Source of the DNA: Zygnema cylindricum
Taxonomy: Eukaryota; Streptophyta; Zygnematophyceae; Zygnematales; Zygnemataceae
DNA length: 64,000 bases
NCBI GenBank assembly: GCA_037447655.1
Contig: JBBHKE010002480.1
Location: 317,482-381,481, forward strand
Direction: 5' to 3'
Part shown: positions 12,003-23,114 of the stretch, piece after piece
Layout of the letters: the number at the start of each line of letters is the position of its first letter
How positions within the stretch are numbered: the first letter of the stretch is position 1
Made by a program: the position numbers and the translations under genes
The notes under the pieces: generated by a model
Told to the model about the DNA's origin: nothing
Database searches by the model: none
The model's input: the letters and a program-made list of their open reading frames with translations, nothing else

Positions 12003-13550
12003 TCATTTAGGAAGATTTTCAGCTCCCCTATCTTTCAATTCCGGTGTCTCATCAAAATCCTTACCGGTTTCCACTTCGTATTGTGGCGTTGCCTCGGATG
12101 TTGTCCTTTCCTCCTTCTCCTTTGGTAGATCTGGAGATTTTTCTATTTCTCCATCTTCGTTCTCTTCAAAGTCAAAGTCAGAAAACTGATCGTTTTCAAA
12201 TCTGATTTTGACTTCCTTATTATATTTGAATGGATCAATAGACTTCTCTTCATTCATCACCACTATGTGTTTTACCAAAATTATATCTCTCTTTTTCAAG
12301 TTATTCAATCGGTATCCTTTTGTGCTCTCATCATATCTTACAAGATATCCTAGCTTCCCTCTTCCCTCTAACTTCCATTTAGTCTTATCGGAATCCAAAC
12401 AATAGACTTGACTTCCAAACACTCTCAAACTAGACAAATCAGGCTTTCTTCCTGTCCACCTCTCATACGGAGTTTCCTCTTTATTTGCTGAAGTTATGAC
12501 TCTATTTTGGATGAAATTAGCATAGTTCATAGACTCCGCCCAAAACTTCAACCATGTCCTCTTATCAGTTAACATAATTCTTGACATATCTCCTAAAGTT
12601 CTATTCACTCTTTCTCAACTCCATTTTGTTCCGGATTATAGGGAACAGTTTTCTCATGATGAATTCTTTTCTCTTTAAGATATTCTTCAAATTCCCTTGA
12701 GGTGTATTCTTTCCCATTTTCACTTCTTATCTCTTTTATTGAGGTTTCTTGTAGTTTTTCACTCCATACTTAATACTCTTTGAAACAACTTAATACCTCT
12801 TACTTATGTCTAAGAAAGTATACCTTCGTGTATCTAGACCAATCGTCTGTGATAGTTAACATCCACCTCTTCCCCCTATGTGAAGCATATCTAGCAGGTC
12901 CCCAATTATCGGTGTGAATTAGATCCAATACTTTCTCTCTCTTACATGTGGTTTCCTTTGGAAATGGAAGTCTATGAATCTTCCCTTGGGCACATTCACT
13001 ACAATCATCAAAAGTCTCATCATCCTCAAAAGTAATACCCTACACTATTCTTTTTTTCTTCATTTTTTTTAATCTATCTAGATGCACATGCCCCAACCTT
13101 TTGTGCCAAAGCATCATCTCACTTGCACACGAGTACAGAACACTCTTTTCATTGCAAAGAACAATTCTGAACATTCCTTAACTGCCCTTCTTAGCTATGA
13201 AATAAACCTCATTATCAAAGCTTGCTGTGAAGATTCCTTTCCTAGTTCCTGTTTCAAACTCCTTTTCATCTAGGATAGCTGTTGAGACCAAGTTCTTACT
13301 AAGTTGTGGAATGTAAAGAACGTCTGAGAGTGTTACAATTGAGGCCTTTCCATCAACTAGAACTTTCAAGTCAACAGTTACAACAAGACTTGTGGTTTCT
13401 ACTCTACCATCTCCGTACTCTATCTCAACTGTTGGGATCTTTCTCAGTTTGGTGAACCACCTTTTATCTTTGCACATATGCACTAAGGCCCCTGAGTCTA
13501 TGACCCACCCATCTTCAGGTGGATCCCTCTTACCTCTGAAAGCACACTAT
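12003..13550 (-). pseudogene. Protease and integrase remnant of copia-2
   Basis: The protease motif WVIDSGA, followed by HMCKDKRW, is near 13480-13515 and the open frame continues to 13178. The zinc domain WHKRLGHVH and CSECAQGK lies at about 12975-13110. The integrase core has IHTDNWGP with its Asp intact, but the second catalytic site reads RSENG, an Asp-to-Glu change. The third region NGVEKE lies near 12610. The C-terminal part is open at 12003-12608 (FWAESMNYANF, TPYERWTGRKP, FGSQVY). Several stops interrupt the core, so the region is dead. Confidence 0.88.
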
Positions 13551-13599
13551 TATCTTCATGGAATGTCAACATGCTTTTCAATGTTTTTCGAATTAAGAA

Positions 13600-14739
13600 G
13601 AAGCTCCTCAAGCTCCTCAAGCTCCTCTTCTTGTTCAGTTTCTTTGTTCTCTTGCTCATCATGAACTTGAGATAGGAAAGCCATTTTCTTTCCTCTATTT
13701 CTTAAGGTCCCTTGCCCATCTTTTAGTCGAAGATCTGCAAGTTTGCCACAATGTGTCATATAGTGTCCCGGTTTCTTGCAGAAGTGACATAATCCTCCTC
13801 GAGAAGTTCCTCTACCCTATCTATCAAATCTGCCACATCCTTGTCCTCTTCCTCCAAAGTTTTGATAAGGATCTTTCTCTCTCTCCTCATCACCCTTCCG
13901 CCAATCAACTCTTGCGGACAATGCTTGAACACTTGGACTCCCTCTCCTAAGCTCTATGGTGCTTTCTTTCACTAAAATCATTCCCACTGTGTCATCCCAA
14001 TTCCATTTGCTATCTCCTATGTCCTGCAATCGATTAATGATATTCTTATACTCTTCAGGTAGTTTCATCATTAATGTGTTCACTCTTTGTCTCTCAGACC
14101 ATGAGCTACCTGCACTCTCTAACTCTCCAAATAATGCTCCTTAATCATTGCAATAATTATTCATACTTTCCCTTTATAAGTATAATCTGCAATCTTATTT
14201 TTCGCCAACTGTTGTTGCTGCAATGATCCATTCTTATATTTGTTAACTAGTGATATCCAAATCTGAAATGAAGATTTGACATGCATAAGGGGAGTGGCAA
14301 TGCCCTTTGCTACACTTTTAAGAATTAAGAGCTTAGCAACCTTGTCTATGTAGTTCCACTTTTCATACTCTGATCTTTCGGTCTGAACCCTTGTCGCTGT
14401 TGCTGGTGGTGTTGCTGCCCGTATCGCCTTCGGCAATGGTGTCACTTGAGTTACAACTCCTCCCTTTTCTACTTCCATGACAATCTCCTCCCCTTCCTCG
14501 TCTTCATCCTCAGTGATGGTGGCAACTGTTCTACCTACTGTAGAGGCTGAGTTGCCAAAAAAACGCGTTCTTCCAAACCATGGTGGAGGTGGGCATCGAA
14601 CTTGTTCGGACACTATGCCCCATAGGTGTTTCTAAAATAGTTCTCCCTCCATCATCATTTCCCAATAAAGAAAGTCTGATCCATCAAATATAGGCACCCT
14701 AGATGGTGGGCACATAACCTGCAATTCTGTGGTCTCCAT
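13600..14739 (-). pseudogene. Gag remnant of copia-2 with CCHC zinc knuckle
   Basis: The start codon ATG is at 14737-14739, inside the 5' LTR, so translation would read through the primer-binding site (QVMCPPS). A stop follows near 14632. Open segments at 14161-14613 and 13817-14083 carry the gag core (KLPEEYKNIINRLQD). A clean CX2CX4HX4C knuckle (CHFCKKPGHYMTHC) lies at about 13748-13789, followed by an acidic E-rich linker. The knuckle would bind element RNA in the virus-like particle. Frames are broken in at least three places. Confidence 0.88.
14706..14719 (-). other. Primer-binding site of copia-2
   Basis: On the minus strand GGTTATGTGCCCAC follows the LTR terminus TTGCA directly. It differs by one base (T for G) from the complement of the plant initiator tRNA-Met anticodon arm. 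The ATG in it is the complement of the CAU anticodon. Confidence 0.85.
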
Positions 14740-15622
14740 TGACCCAGAGAATGAGCAGCCGATGTAAAGCCTCATGGATAATATTTGCCCCTTCTACATT
14801 CCCGCTGAATAAGCGCCGCCCAGGCACACAAATATTCTGACCACTCTTTCCCTTGTGAGGAAAAGACTCCCCTAAGTCAAACGCAAAAAGAATCACTAAA
14901 TTTGCTCCCTTGAGCATAAAGTTATGGCTGGTCAAACATGACCTTTATAATTTCAAGCTCTCTAAGAGAGAGATATCTAAATTTCACTAAGTCTTGGTCT
15001 GCCTACTAACGACTACCTACTACTAAACCCTAGTCTAATTGAAACTCTATATAGTACAAGAAGGTACACTAGGCGATGTACTTATTGAACGCCCATTGTA
15101 CGACATGGCTTTCAAAGTGACACCTGCCAAAACAGGAGCCATGGTTCCTCCTCCCATATTCTCCAGTATCCAATAATATGGTGCCACGTGGTGTCGCGTG
15201 ATGCTATCCCCAAAGGCCGCCGAAAGTTTATTGCGGGTGGCGGCTGCAATTGTGGCCGCCCGATCATTTGTATTTATGCGGATTCGATTCGCTTTCATGC
15301 ATGAATTGATTAATGCGTGTTTTCGTTAGTCTGCTGTAAATAAGTCCGTTTAATAAATAGATGAATATGCGTAAAACGTAGCACGTAGAACGTTTCCCTA
15401 GTGCCTCAATGGATAAGGCTTAGGTCTAAGTAGTAGTTTGTAGACCCCGGTTCAAATCCGACCACAGTCAGTATTTTGCTACAGATAGTAAAATACCTTC
15501 TATTTCATTCTGCCTCCTTCTAAATGACGCCGCAGCCATGGCGGGCCTTTGGTTCTCTCTTTCTCTCTCTTTACATTCTATCTAAAATATTGAAGTGAAC
15601 TATTAATTTCCTCTTTTCAACA
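14720..15622 (-). mobile_element. 5' LTR of copia-2
   Basis: It is the 903-bp partner of the 3' LTR at 9392-10292 and begins TGTTGAAAAGAGG on the minus strand. A TATA-like box (CTATATAG) at 15047-15054 precedes the presumed R region. Downstream lie the inverted GGTCA/TTGACC pair, the two hairpins and the gag ATG (14737-14739). A CCACGTGG palindrome is near 15184. An antisense tRNA-like module is at 15399-15470. Confidence 0.93.
15399..15470 (+). other. Antisense tRNA-like module with box A and box B in the copia-2 5' LTR
   Basis: The plus strand reads GTGCCTCAATGGATAAGGC (15401-15419), which matches a tRNA D-arm and box A, and GGTTCAAATCC (15449-15459), a perfect box B. The spacing of about 30 bp fits an anticodon arm. 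The 5' acceptor strand does not pair with the 3' side and the T-stem is only partly paired, so it is tRNA-derived rather than a tRNA gene. It could act as an internal RNA polymerase III promoter running against the element. That role is inferred. Confidence 0.7.
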
Positions 15623-15627
15623 ATTTT

Positions 15628-15757
15628 CAGTCACAGTCACCGACTACAAATACATCTCCACAATTTCCTCTACCAGATGCAGCACTTGCTGCAGAACTAG
15701 ATTTGGCACTAGCATCTACACAAATTCCTATATATGTGGAACTGACAAACTTCGATA
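15628..15757 (+). pseudogene. Continuation of copia-1 (integrase-RT linker) beyond the nested insertion
   Basis: After the second ATTTT the frame of 9344-9391 (EYVIFQH) continues as a Ser/Thr/Pro/Ala-rich linker (PTTNTSPQFPLPDAALAAEL), typical of the variable spacer between copia integrase and RT. It stops abruptly at about 15757, where an inverted fragment of a non-autonomous element begins. No RT of copia-1 remains. Confidence 0.75.
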
Positions 15758-15954
15758 TATGTTACTTAAGTTACTGCACCAACTTCTCTTAAATTTTCCA
15801 TAAAAATTGGCTCACATCGCTCCATTTTCCCGTCACACATCCTCTCAACGTTGCTGGTTCTGTTCTTTGGTGTGATCGATTTTCCAACATACACCTCCAG
15901 TAATGATATTTAGATCCATCAAATATGGGTAGCCATGGGTGTGGGCCCATAACC
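15758..15954 (-). mobile_element. Truncated internal fragment with gag start and primer-binding site
   Basis: On the minus strand, GGTTATGGGCCCA (15942-15954) follows the LTR end and encodes QVMGP. A short gag start resembling IFDGSKYHYW follows to about 15905. From there the sequence switches to about 130 bp that match 17690-17830, part of the internal region of the neighbouring non-autonomous element. It breaks off against copia-1 sequence. It is the stump of a second non-autonomous element sharing the 15955-17239 LTR. Confidence 0.7.
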
Positions 15955-17239
15955 TGTTGTCCCTAGCCTATTTCAGCCATGGATACTTACGGAAACACCC
16001 ACAGACTACCTCAAAAACGTTGTGTTTCAGACAGTACTGATTACTCCACAAATCACAAAATCACCTCAATTTGCACCTATATGCAGTAAACTATAGAAAC
16101 TTCACACTACCAAAGTTACAATTAAATCCAAAAGGGAATCTAGAAGATATAAGCTCTAGAGTTTCCCAAAAATAGTTGATAGCTTCTCAAACCAACCAGG
16201 TAGACTTCTTATAGAATTCTATAGAGATAACTGAACAGACTAAAACTATGCACAAATATAGTTTTCAGATCACATAATATCTTCACAAAGTTTCACACAA
16301 AAACATCAATCACATTGATCACACTAACAGGTCAAAGTTGCAGAAAAACAGTTTGCCATATCTTTGATTAACTTAGCTGTGATGCTCCAAATAATCTAAG
16401 TCCTACAAGATATACTCAAAGAGTTCACAACTGATTGTACGGAGGCATACCAGCCGCACAGTATCTACCATCTACCTAAACTATTGTGAGTATACCCGAA
16501 TAACTCGAGGTATGTCAAACTAAACTAATCAACAATAATAAACTTATTAGCAAATAGACAAACCACTGTTGTACAAAATATTTACACCGACACCTCCGCA
16601 AAATCAGCATACTCAGGGTCAGCTTGTTTAGTTACTTTAGATCTTGTTATGAATCTTCGTCCGCCAACTTGATTCATACGAATCACAGTTGCGTTGTCTA
16701 TACGTATCATATCCAAAATAACCATAGCTGCGTTGTCTTGTCTGCATCGCACCTGCGCCATACCGGCGTCGTATATTTCAATGTTTTGTTCATTTCACAT
16801 TGGATCGCTTCCCGATCCGCCGTCCATTTCTTAATGTTTATTCACGCCACTCACCGAGTCCCTTACGTCACTTTAGGTCTTTCCGTATGTTCGCCCCCCC
16901 AATCCGTGAATCCATTCGAACCTCCTGATTAAATCTATTACGCACAAACTATTGTAAGCGCAGCAAATGTCGCGTACGCATGAAACAAACTTTTGAAAAC
17001 AACACTCCCCCAAAAATTTAGTTTTATGCGATCGGAATGCAATATGCAGCGTGTACTACTATGTTGCTATGCTGCGCCAGTTTGACATCGCAACCTAGTT
17101 TGAATACAATATGCAGCGTGTACTGGTATGTTGCTATGCTGCGCTAGTTTGACATCTCAGCCCTAGCTGCTGCTCTATTCTACCCTCAACTACCTTTCAC
17201 AGCCTCATCTACTAAGAAATAAAGCTTTCAAATTCAACA
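15955..17239 (-). mobile_element. LTR of the C family, shared between two partial elements
   Basis: On the minus strand this 1285-bp LTR starts TGTTGAATTTGAAAGC and ends GGGACAACA. It matches the LTRs at 36793-38117, 40065-41391 and 57481-58761. Its low side carries a primer-binding site and gag start, as expected of a 5' LTR. Its high side carries a polypurine tract (AGGGGAG on the minus strand, 17240-17252), as expected of a 3' LTR. One LTR serving two internal regions is the mark of a tandem recombinant. Short open frames inside it are not considered genes. Confidence 0.85.
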
Positions 17240-18698
17240 CTCCCCTAAAGCTTTGGACTCAGTACTCCACTCAGTTTGCAAATCTTTTTACTCTAATGAA
17301 GGTATATACAAACGCAAGGATGTCAAAATTATTTAGAGGTCGAAGTTTTTTCATAAGCTCCATTTCTCAACATTCAAAAACTTAAAACACCACATCACCA
17401 CTATATCTGCTGACGTCGCCTGTTCCTGCTCCCTCTTGCCATTTCCCAACTTCGACTTCTTTAAAATTGCCCTCATTCAAAATTCGTCCTGTAACAGTTC
17501 CCCTTATGCTATAAACGCCAAATTGTCATTTCACTAATGCTATAACACCTTTTCAATAACTCCGAATTTCCACCCGTATTGGTCACTTAGCCATGTTATC
17601 AAATTTGTCGAAAAGCTATCTTCTACTGAATTTCATCAAACAATCTGTGCACCTTCTCCCCTATTAAATACTTCCACGCCTTCCGCTTCCTTTGATATAT
17701 GTTACTTATGTTACTACACCAACTTCTTTTAAATTTTCCTGAAAAGTCGCTCACGTCCCTCCATTTTCCTGTCACACATCCTCTCAACGTTGCTGGTTCC
17801 GTTCTTCGGTGTGATCGATTTTGTAACATGTTTCTTCTCCAACTATTTTTTCGCAATCTATATCTTTTTCTTATTTTCTTATGACTTTCTGTTTTGTTTA
17901 TAGACTTTGTAGTTTTTCCATGGTTTGCCTTCCCATTAAGTGTATGCATTCTCAATATATTCATTCTGATCCTCTTTTCATTAAGTTGCTCTTTCCTCTT
18001 CCTAGTATTCTTTCTTATTTTCCATATTCCTCCAAATTTATGACTTTTCTTGCTCTTGTAAACCTCGTTCTTTAGCCTCGTTTATTTAACAATTTCTACC
18101 AGTTTTTCGTTGAGTTCAATATATTTAAATCAACGGTATTTTCCACTTCTAATGTAAATTCCCCATTTTGTGTGAATTCACTATTTTCTATCTTATCATC
18201 TTCTCTTATCCTTTCTCTAAGTTCTGTTTTTAGTTCAGTGTTCTCTATATCTAAATAATATTATTCAGCCAATATTGAGTTTATTTTTTTGGCTCCCCTT
18301 TCTTCAAAAATCTCTTTGTAAGTCATTCTCACACACCAATTTATCACAAGAAATACTCACACAAGCCATGTCATTTTCACTCTAATCTTTCTCCTCACTA
18401 TCTTCAGTGACAATAATTATTCCAATCTTTCCCACTTCTATGTCCCTTCACTTCTTTCATTTTTTCTTATTTTAGTTACCTCTTCCTTTAGTGAGATTGT
18501 GTCACTCACCAATCTGGCATAGGAAATATTGACAGCAATCGAATCCTTTTCTGTCACCTCTTTCTCCTCATTCCGAACAACATAGAAGGCCGGTAAGTAA
18601 ATAAATTCATCAACACAAGGTGTATGCCTGTTGTCTTCAATCGAGTCTTGTCTCTCACCCACTAAAACACTTGATTCACTTCTTGCTAAGGGTCGAAC
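17240..18698 (-). pseudogene. Internal region of a non-autonomous element with an unrecognised ORF (decayed copy)
   Basis: There is no gag, protease, integrase or RT here. Two open stretches (start region near 18650 to 18438, and 17623-17964) are collinear with the better-preserved ORF at 38391-39299. Shared motifs are RHTP followed by YLP, EEVTEKD, NTELKTELRER and KRYRLRKNSWRRN. The N-terminal half is acidic and the C-terminal half strongly basic. I recognise no domain. It lies between an A-like LTR (18699-19431) and a C-type LTR (15955-17239), so the element is chimeric. Many stops separate the two parts. Confidence 0.65.
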
Positions 18699-19431
18699 TG
18701 TTGTTCTACGACCACCAGTGCAGGTGGAGGAGCAGCAATAGTTGTAGAAGTAGACATGATACACTCTAAAAGCTATCAAGAATCCTTCAAACCAGCTGTC
18801 TTTAAGTGCTCACCAATTTTTATACAAGCATTCAAACTTCACAAAAATCTATCAGAATATAGAGTAGCATAAACACTGACAAATCCTGAAGTTTCAGCAC
18901 AATTGACCCGACAACACTCAAGGTATAATACTCAGAAGTTTCCCAAAAACTGTTTGCAGTTTTACCACGAGAAAGTCTGGATACATAATATATTCTGAGT
19001 CCTAAGTCTTATACTTATATTGAACTGAAAACACCAGTGTGCTTGAGTGGTACGTCAAACCACCAAGCTACCACTAATCTGAGCTACCATTGAGCTATCA
19101 CTAAGCTACAACTGAGCTATAACTAACCTACCACTGAGTTTACCCACTAAGTTGACTAGAATCGTATCTATCGCAGCTCCTCTATTCTATACAAAATCAC
19201 ATTAAGAATATCACACGTTGTGTTGTCCGTACGGACAATATTAAATATAATCGTGGTTGTGTTGTCCTGTTTGTGTTGTAGCTTCGCTGCTGCGTTGCTC
19301 TGCTGTTGCGCTGTTGCGCTGCTCTATCTGAATAGCACCTGCGCTGCTCTGTCTATATAGCAGCTGCTCTGTCTATGTAGCAGCTGCCCTGCTGCGCTGC
19401 TCTGACACTGAAAGATTTCCAAAAGACAACA
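18699..19431 (-). mobile_element. A-like LTR with CTG/GCTGC-rich segment
   Basis: On the minus strand it starts TGTTGTCTTTTGGAAATC and ends GAACAACA, 733 bp in all. The start resembles the family A LTR (TGTTGTTTTGGAAACC). A polypurine tract and RNase H sequence lie on its upstream (higher coordinate) side, so it is the 3' LTR of the fragment at 19432-21456. Its last 60 bp carry a gag ATG (18755-18757) with the peptide MSTSTTIAAPPPAL. The segment at 19270-19405 is a degenerate run of GCTGCGCTGCTCTG units. Confidence 0.8.
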
Positions 19432-21456
19432 CTCACCTAAAGCTTTAGACTCAATATACCGGCGCAGCTGCGATGATAAACTAGCGCAACATCGCAGCAT
19501 AGCAATATAGCAATTAGCAAGTCACGCAATCCTACTATATCTCTATGGTGGACTTATCGCAAAGTGGCAGTGTAGCAGTGCAGCAATTCAACTATTCACT
19601 TAATCTCACTACGTCTCTACAATACTTCAGCTTAGGAGCAGGAAGAGCTTTAGTGAGCATATCAGCAATCATTTTTGCATCTGGCAAATAACATAATTTA
19701 ATCACTCTAGAGAACACTTTTTCTCTTACAAAGTGTAATCGTACATCCATTTGTTTGCTTTTGAAGTGATGACTCGGGTTAGTTGCAATGGCAATGGCAA
19801 CCTGGTTATCACACTCGATCACTTGTGGACCAATTTGCATGTATCCTAGTTCTTGTAACATGGATTTTACCCATAAGATTTCTTTGAGGGTCGAGCTTGC
19901 TGCCATATATTATGACTCCATTGTCGACTGTGCTGTCACCTTTTGAAGTTTGCTGCTCTAGCAGCAAGTGCCGTTCCCAACTTGTAGAACGAATGTCGTG
20001 GTGGATTTCCGGCTTGGCATGCCTCCATAGCTTGCATCACTCCAGGTTTGCAGTTTTACTTCTCCTCCGCCTAGTGTGAGTTTGAGGTCTTTGGTTCCGG
20101 CCAAATATCTTAAGACTCTTCTTGTTGCATCAAAGTCAGATTTTCTCGGATTCTTTAGACTTCTGCTCAGTACCCCGACTGCTGGAGCAATGTCAGGACG
20201 GGTACAATTCACGAAATATATTAAGCTTCCAACTATCTTTCTGTTAAGTATTTATGTCATAGAATCATTCTCCCCTGATTCTAAATACTTGCTAAGAATG
20301 ACACCTGGTTCTGTCTCTTCTTCCTCCAACTTCTGCCGAACCTCCATCGGAGTTAGACATCTTTTTGCCCCCCGCATTCCGTACTCATCTAACATGTTTC
20401 CAATAGCCTCCTTTTGAGTCAATTTTATTATTTTCTTATTTCTCTCCCTCTCTACCTGGATACCCAAAATATATTTTGCCTCACCGAGGTCTTTCATCTC
20501 GAACCGTGAGTTTAGAGCAATTTTGATTTTGTTAATTTCATCCATTGATTTGCTAATTAATAGCAAATCATCTACATATACTGCTATATATACTATCCCA
20601 TTTTCGCCGTTTAGAATGTAGACAGAGTGATCAGAACTTATCCTTTGAAATCCTAGACTAGTCAAGAATTCATCAAGCTTTATATTCCACTGTCTAGGGG
20701 CCTGTTTTAAGCCGTACAAGGATTTTAGCAACTTGCATACTAAGTGCTCTTTTCTAAGTTCCACATACTTTTTAGGCTGCTGCATGTAAATGGTCTCTTC
20801 TAGTTCTCCATGCAAAAAGGCCGTCTTTACATCCATGTGATGTATTTCCATATCTTCTATAGCAGCTAGGGACAGCAAAATCCTAACTTTCCGAAATCTT
20901 ACAACCGGAGAAAATGTTTCTTCAAAATCGATTCCCTCCTTTTGATTATACCCCTTTGCCACAAGTCAGGCTTTATAACGTTCAATGGTGTTATCGGGAT
21001 TTAACTTCACCTTGAATACCCATTTGCTGCTGATCGCTTTTTGGTCCAGAGGAAGGTTCACAAGCTCCCATGTTTGAGCCTCAATGATGGACTTTATTTC
21101 GTCGTTTTTTGCCTCGATCGAGTGATTCCGTTCTGGTGATGAGAAGGCCTCTTGAATGGTTAAAGGCTCCCCTGAGGCTGCCGAGTAGGCAAAGTGAGAA
21201 CTTGCTTGCAGGCGGCTGCTAGATCTTCTTCCCCTCGGAAATTTTGAGGCTGAGATCGTCGGATGCCGCGCATTGCGCTGATTGCACTGGTTGGGATCCG
21301 TGTGTATTGACTGCTAGTGGTCTAGTTGGAACTGAACTGGATGAGGAATTTGGAGAGAGTTTGACTCTAGAGTCATTACGGGAGAATGTTGCACCTGCTG
21401 GAAAATTTCTTGCATGCAATCTAAGATGACATACTCTTGTATTTTTGGCTGTTTTT
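19432..21456 (-). pseudogene. Ty1/copia reverse transcriptase-RNase H remnant truncated by the satellite
   Basis: From 21440 down the minus strand encodes the linker (EYVIL, PRGRRSSSRLQ), the RT start (IEAQTWELVNLP) and a long open RT segment at 20252-20962. The latter holds GYNQKEGIDFEETFSPVV, VKTAFLHGELEE, SLYGLKQAPRQW and the catalytic YVDDLLLISKS. RNase H follows in 19958-20212 and 19592-19906 (TWSDASYGG, IECDNQVAIAIA, ADMLTKALP). A few in-frame stops are present (KA*LVAKG near 20965 and at 20252). The 5' half ends exactly where 40-bp satellite begins. A GGGGAG-like polypurine tract adjoins the LTR at 19431. Confidence 0.9.
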
Positions 21457-22523
21457 GCAACAGTTTGTGTAATTTAGATAACAATTCTTGTGAGCGTTAA
21501 CAGTTTGTCTAATTTAGATAACAATTCGTGTTAGGCTAACTGTTTGTGTAATTTAGATAATAATTCTTGCTAGCGCTAACACTTTGTGTCAATTAGGTGA
21601 CAATTCTTGTTAGCGTTAACAGTTTGTGTAATTTAGATAACAATTTTTGTAAGCGCTAACAATTTGTGTTAGTTAGGTAACAATTTCTGTTAGCGCTAAT
21701 AGTTTGTGAATATTAGGTGACAATTCCTATTAGCGCTCACAATTTTTGTAAGTTAGGTAAGAACTCCTGTTAGCGCTGATAGTTTGAGTAAATTATGTGA
21801 CAATTCATGTTTGCTCTAACAGTTTGTGTAATTTACATAACAATTCCTGTTAACATTAACAGTGTGTGTAAGTTAGATAACAATTATTGTTAGCACTAAC
21901 AGTTTGTGTAATTTAGATAACAATTTTTGCTAGCGCTAACAGTTTATGTAATTTAGATAACAATTCTTGTTAGCGCTAACTGTTTGTGTAAATTAGGTGA
22001 CAATTCTTGTTTGCGTTAACAGAGTGTGTAATTTAGATAACAATTCTTGTTAGTGCTAACAGTTTGTGTTAGTTAGGTAATAATTCGTGTTAGCACTAAT
22101 AGTTTGTGAAAACTAGGTGATAATTCCTATAAGTGTCAACAATTTGTGTAATTTAAATAACAATTCCTATCAGAGCTCACTATTTCTGTAAGCTATGTAA
22201 CAATTCTTGTTAGCGCTAACAGTTTGTGTAAATTATATGAGAATTCATGTTAGAGCTAACAGTTTGTGTAATTTAGATAACAATTCTTGTTAACGTTAAC
22301 CGTTTGTGTAATTTAGATCATAATTCTTGTAAGCGCTAACAGTTTGTGTTAGTTAGGTAATATTTCCTGTTAGGGCTAATAGTTTGTGAAAATTAGGTGA
22401 CAATTCCCATAAGCGTTAACAGTTTGTGTAATTTAGATAACTATTCCTATTAGCACTCACAATTTGTGTAAGTTAGGTAACAAATCGTGTTAGCGCTAAT
22501 AGTTTGTGTAATTTAGATAACAA
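21457..22523 (+). repeat. 40-bp satellite array, block 2 (about 27 units)
   Basis: Same 40-bp unit and orientation as block 1. It starts in mid-unit (AACAGTTTGTGTAATTTAG) against truncated copia sequence and ends at AACAA, the target duplication of the solo LTR. It is probably a continuation of block 1 split by retrotransposon insertions. No gene. Confidence 0.95.
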
Positions 22524-23114
22524 TGTTGTTTTGGAAACCTTGAGTCCTCTCTACATCTTGTTGCTATGCTGCCATGCTGCGCTAAGTCTGACTTCCTTGC
22601 TAGAAACCTTAAGCACTCTACACTTGTTGTAGTGCTGCTATGCTGCTCTGATGTGACATCGCAGCTGCGCTGACTAATCATAACAGTCATAGCAGTCTAT
22701 AGCGTCAAGTAGCGGTCATGCAGCTCTAGCGATCGCTAAGAATGGTTACTAATACGAGGCGGGTGTGAACATAAATTGATCGAGACATGATTTAGCGGGG
22801 ATAATTTGAAGAGGGTGTGCCACCTGGTCACTTCGTGCATATGCCGGTTGGTGAGAAAGTCAAGTTTGGTTGTTCTAGAAGAAAAGGTACTGTTTCATTA
22901 GAGGACCGAAGTTACACGTGGAGGTTTATCTTCGGTGATGAAAAAATATGTGGAACGCGGACGAAGTCCGCCGCCATTTTTGGAAGAGAAGTATTGACTA
23001 TACCGTCATTTCAGCGGACGAACTTTAATCGCTTACTATTTCATTTATAGCCGCTGTCTAATTAGTGTAAATAATTATGTGCATTCTACGGTGGGATTTT
23101 GTTAATGAAAAGTA

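Larger units (their letters stand above)
9392..15622 (-). mobile_element. Complete minus-strand Ty1/copia element (copia-2) nested in copia-1
   Basis: Two LTRs of about 0.9 kb (9392-10292 and 14720-15622) bound an internal region in the order gag, protease, integrase, RT, RNase H on the minus strand. The target duplication ATTTT is at 9387-9391 and 15623-15627. Joining the flanks restores the copia-1 reading frame across the site, which proves nesting. The polypurine tract (AAGGGGAG on the minus strand) abuts 10292 and the primer-binding site abuts 14720. A hand comparison of roughly 340 bp of the LTR pair gave about 10% differences, so this is an older insertion. All domains carry stops or frameshifts. 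Confidence 0.95.

Noticed and set aside
15399-15470. Functional tRNA gene
   Set aside because: Box A and box B are good but the acceptor ends do not pair and the sister copy has lost box B. Kept only as a tRNA-like module.
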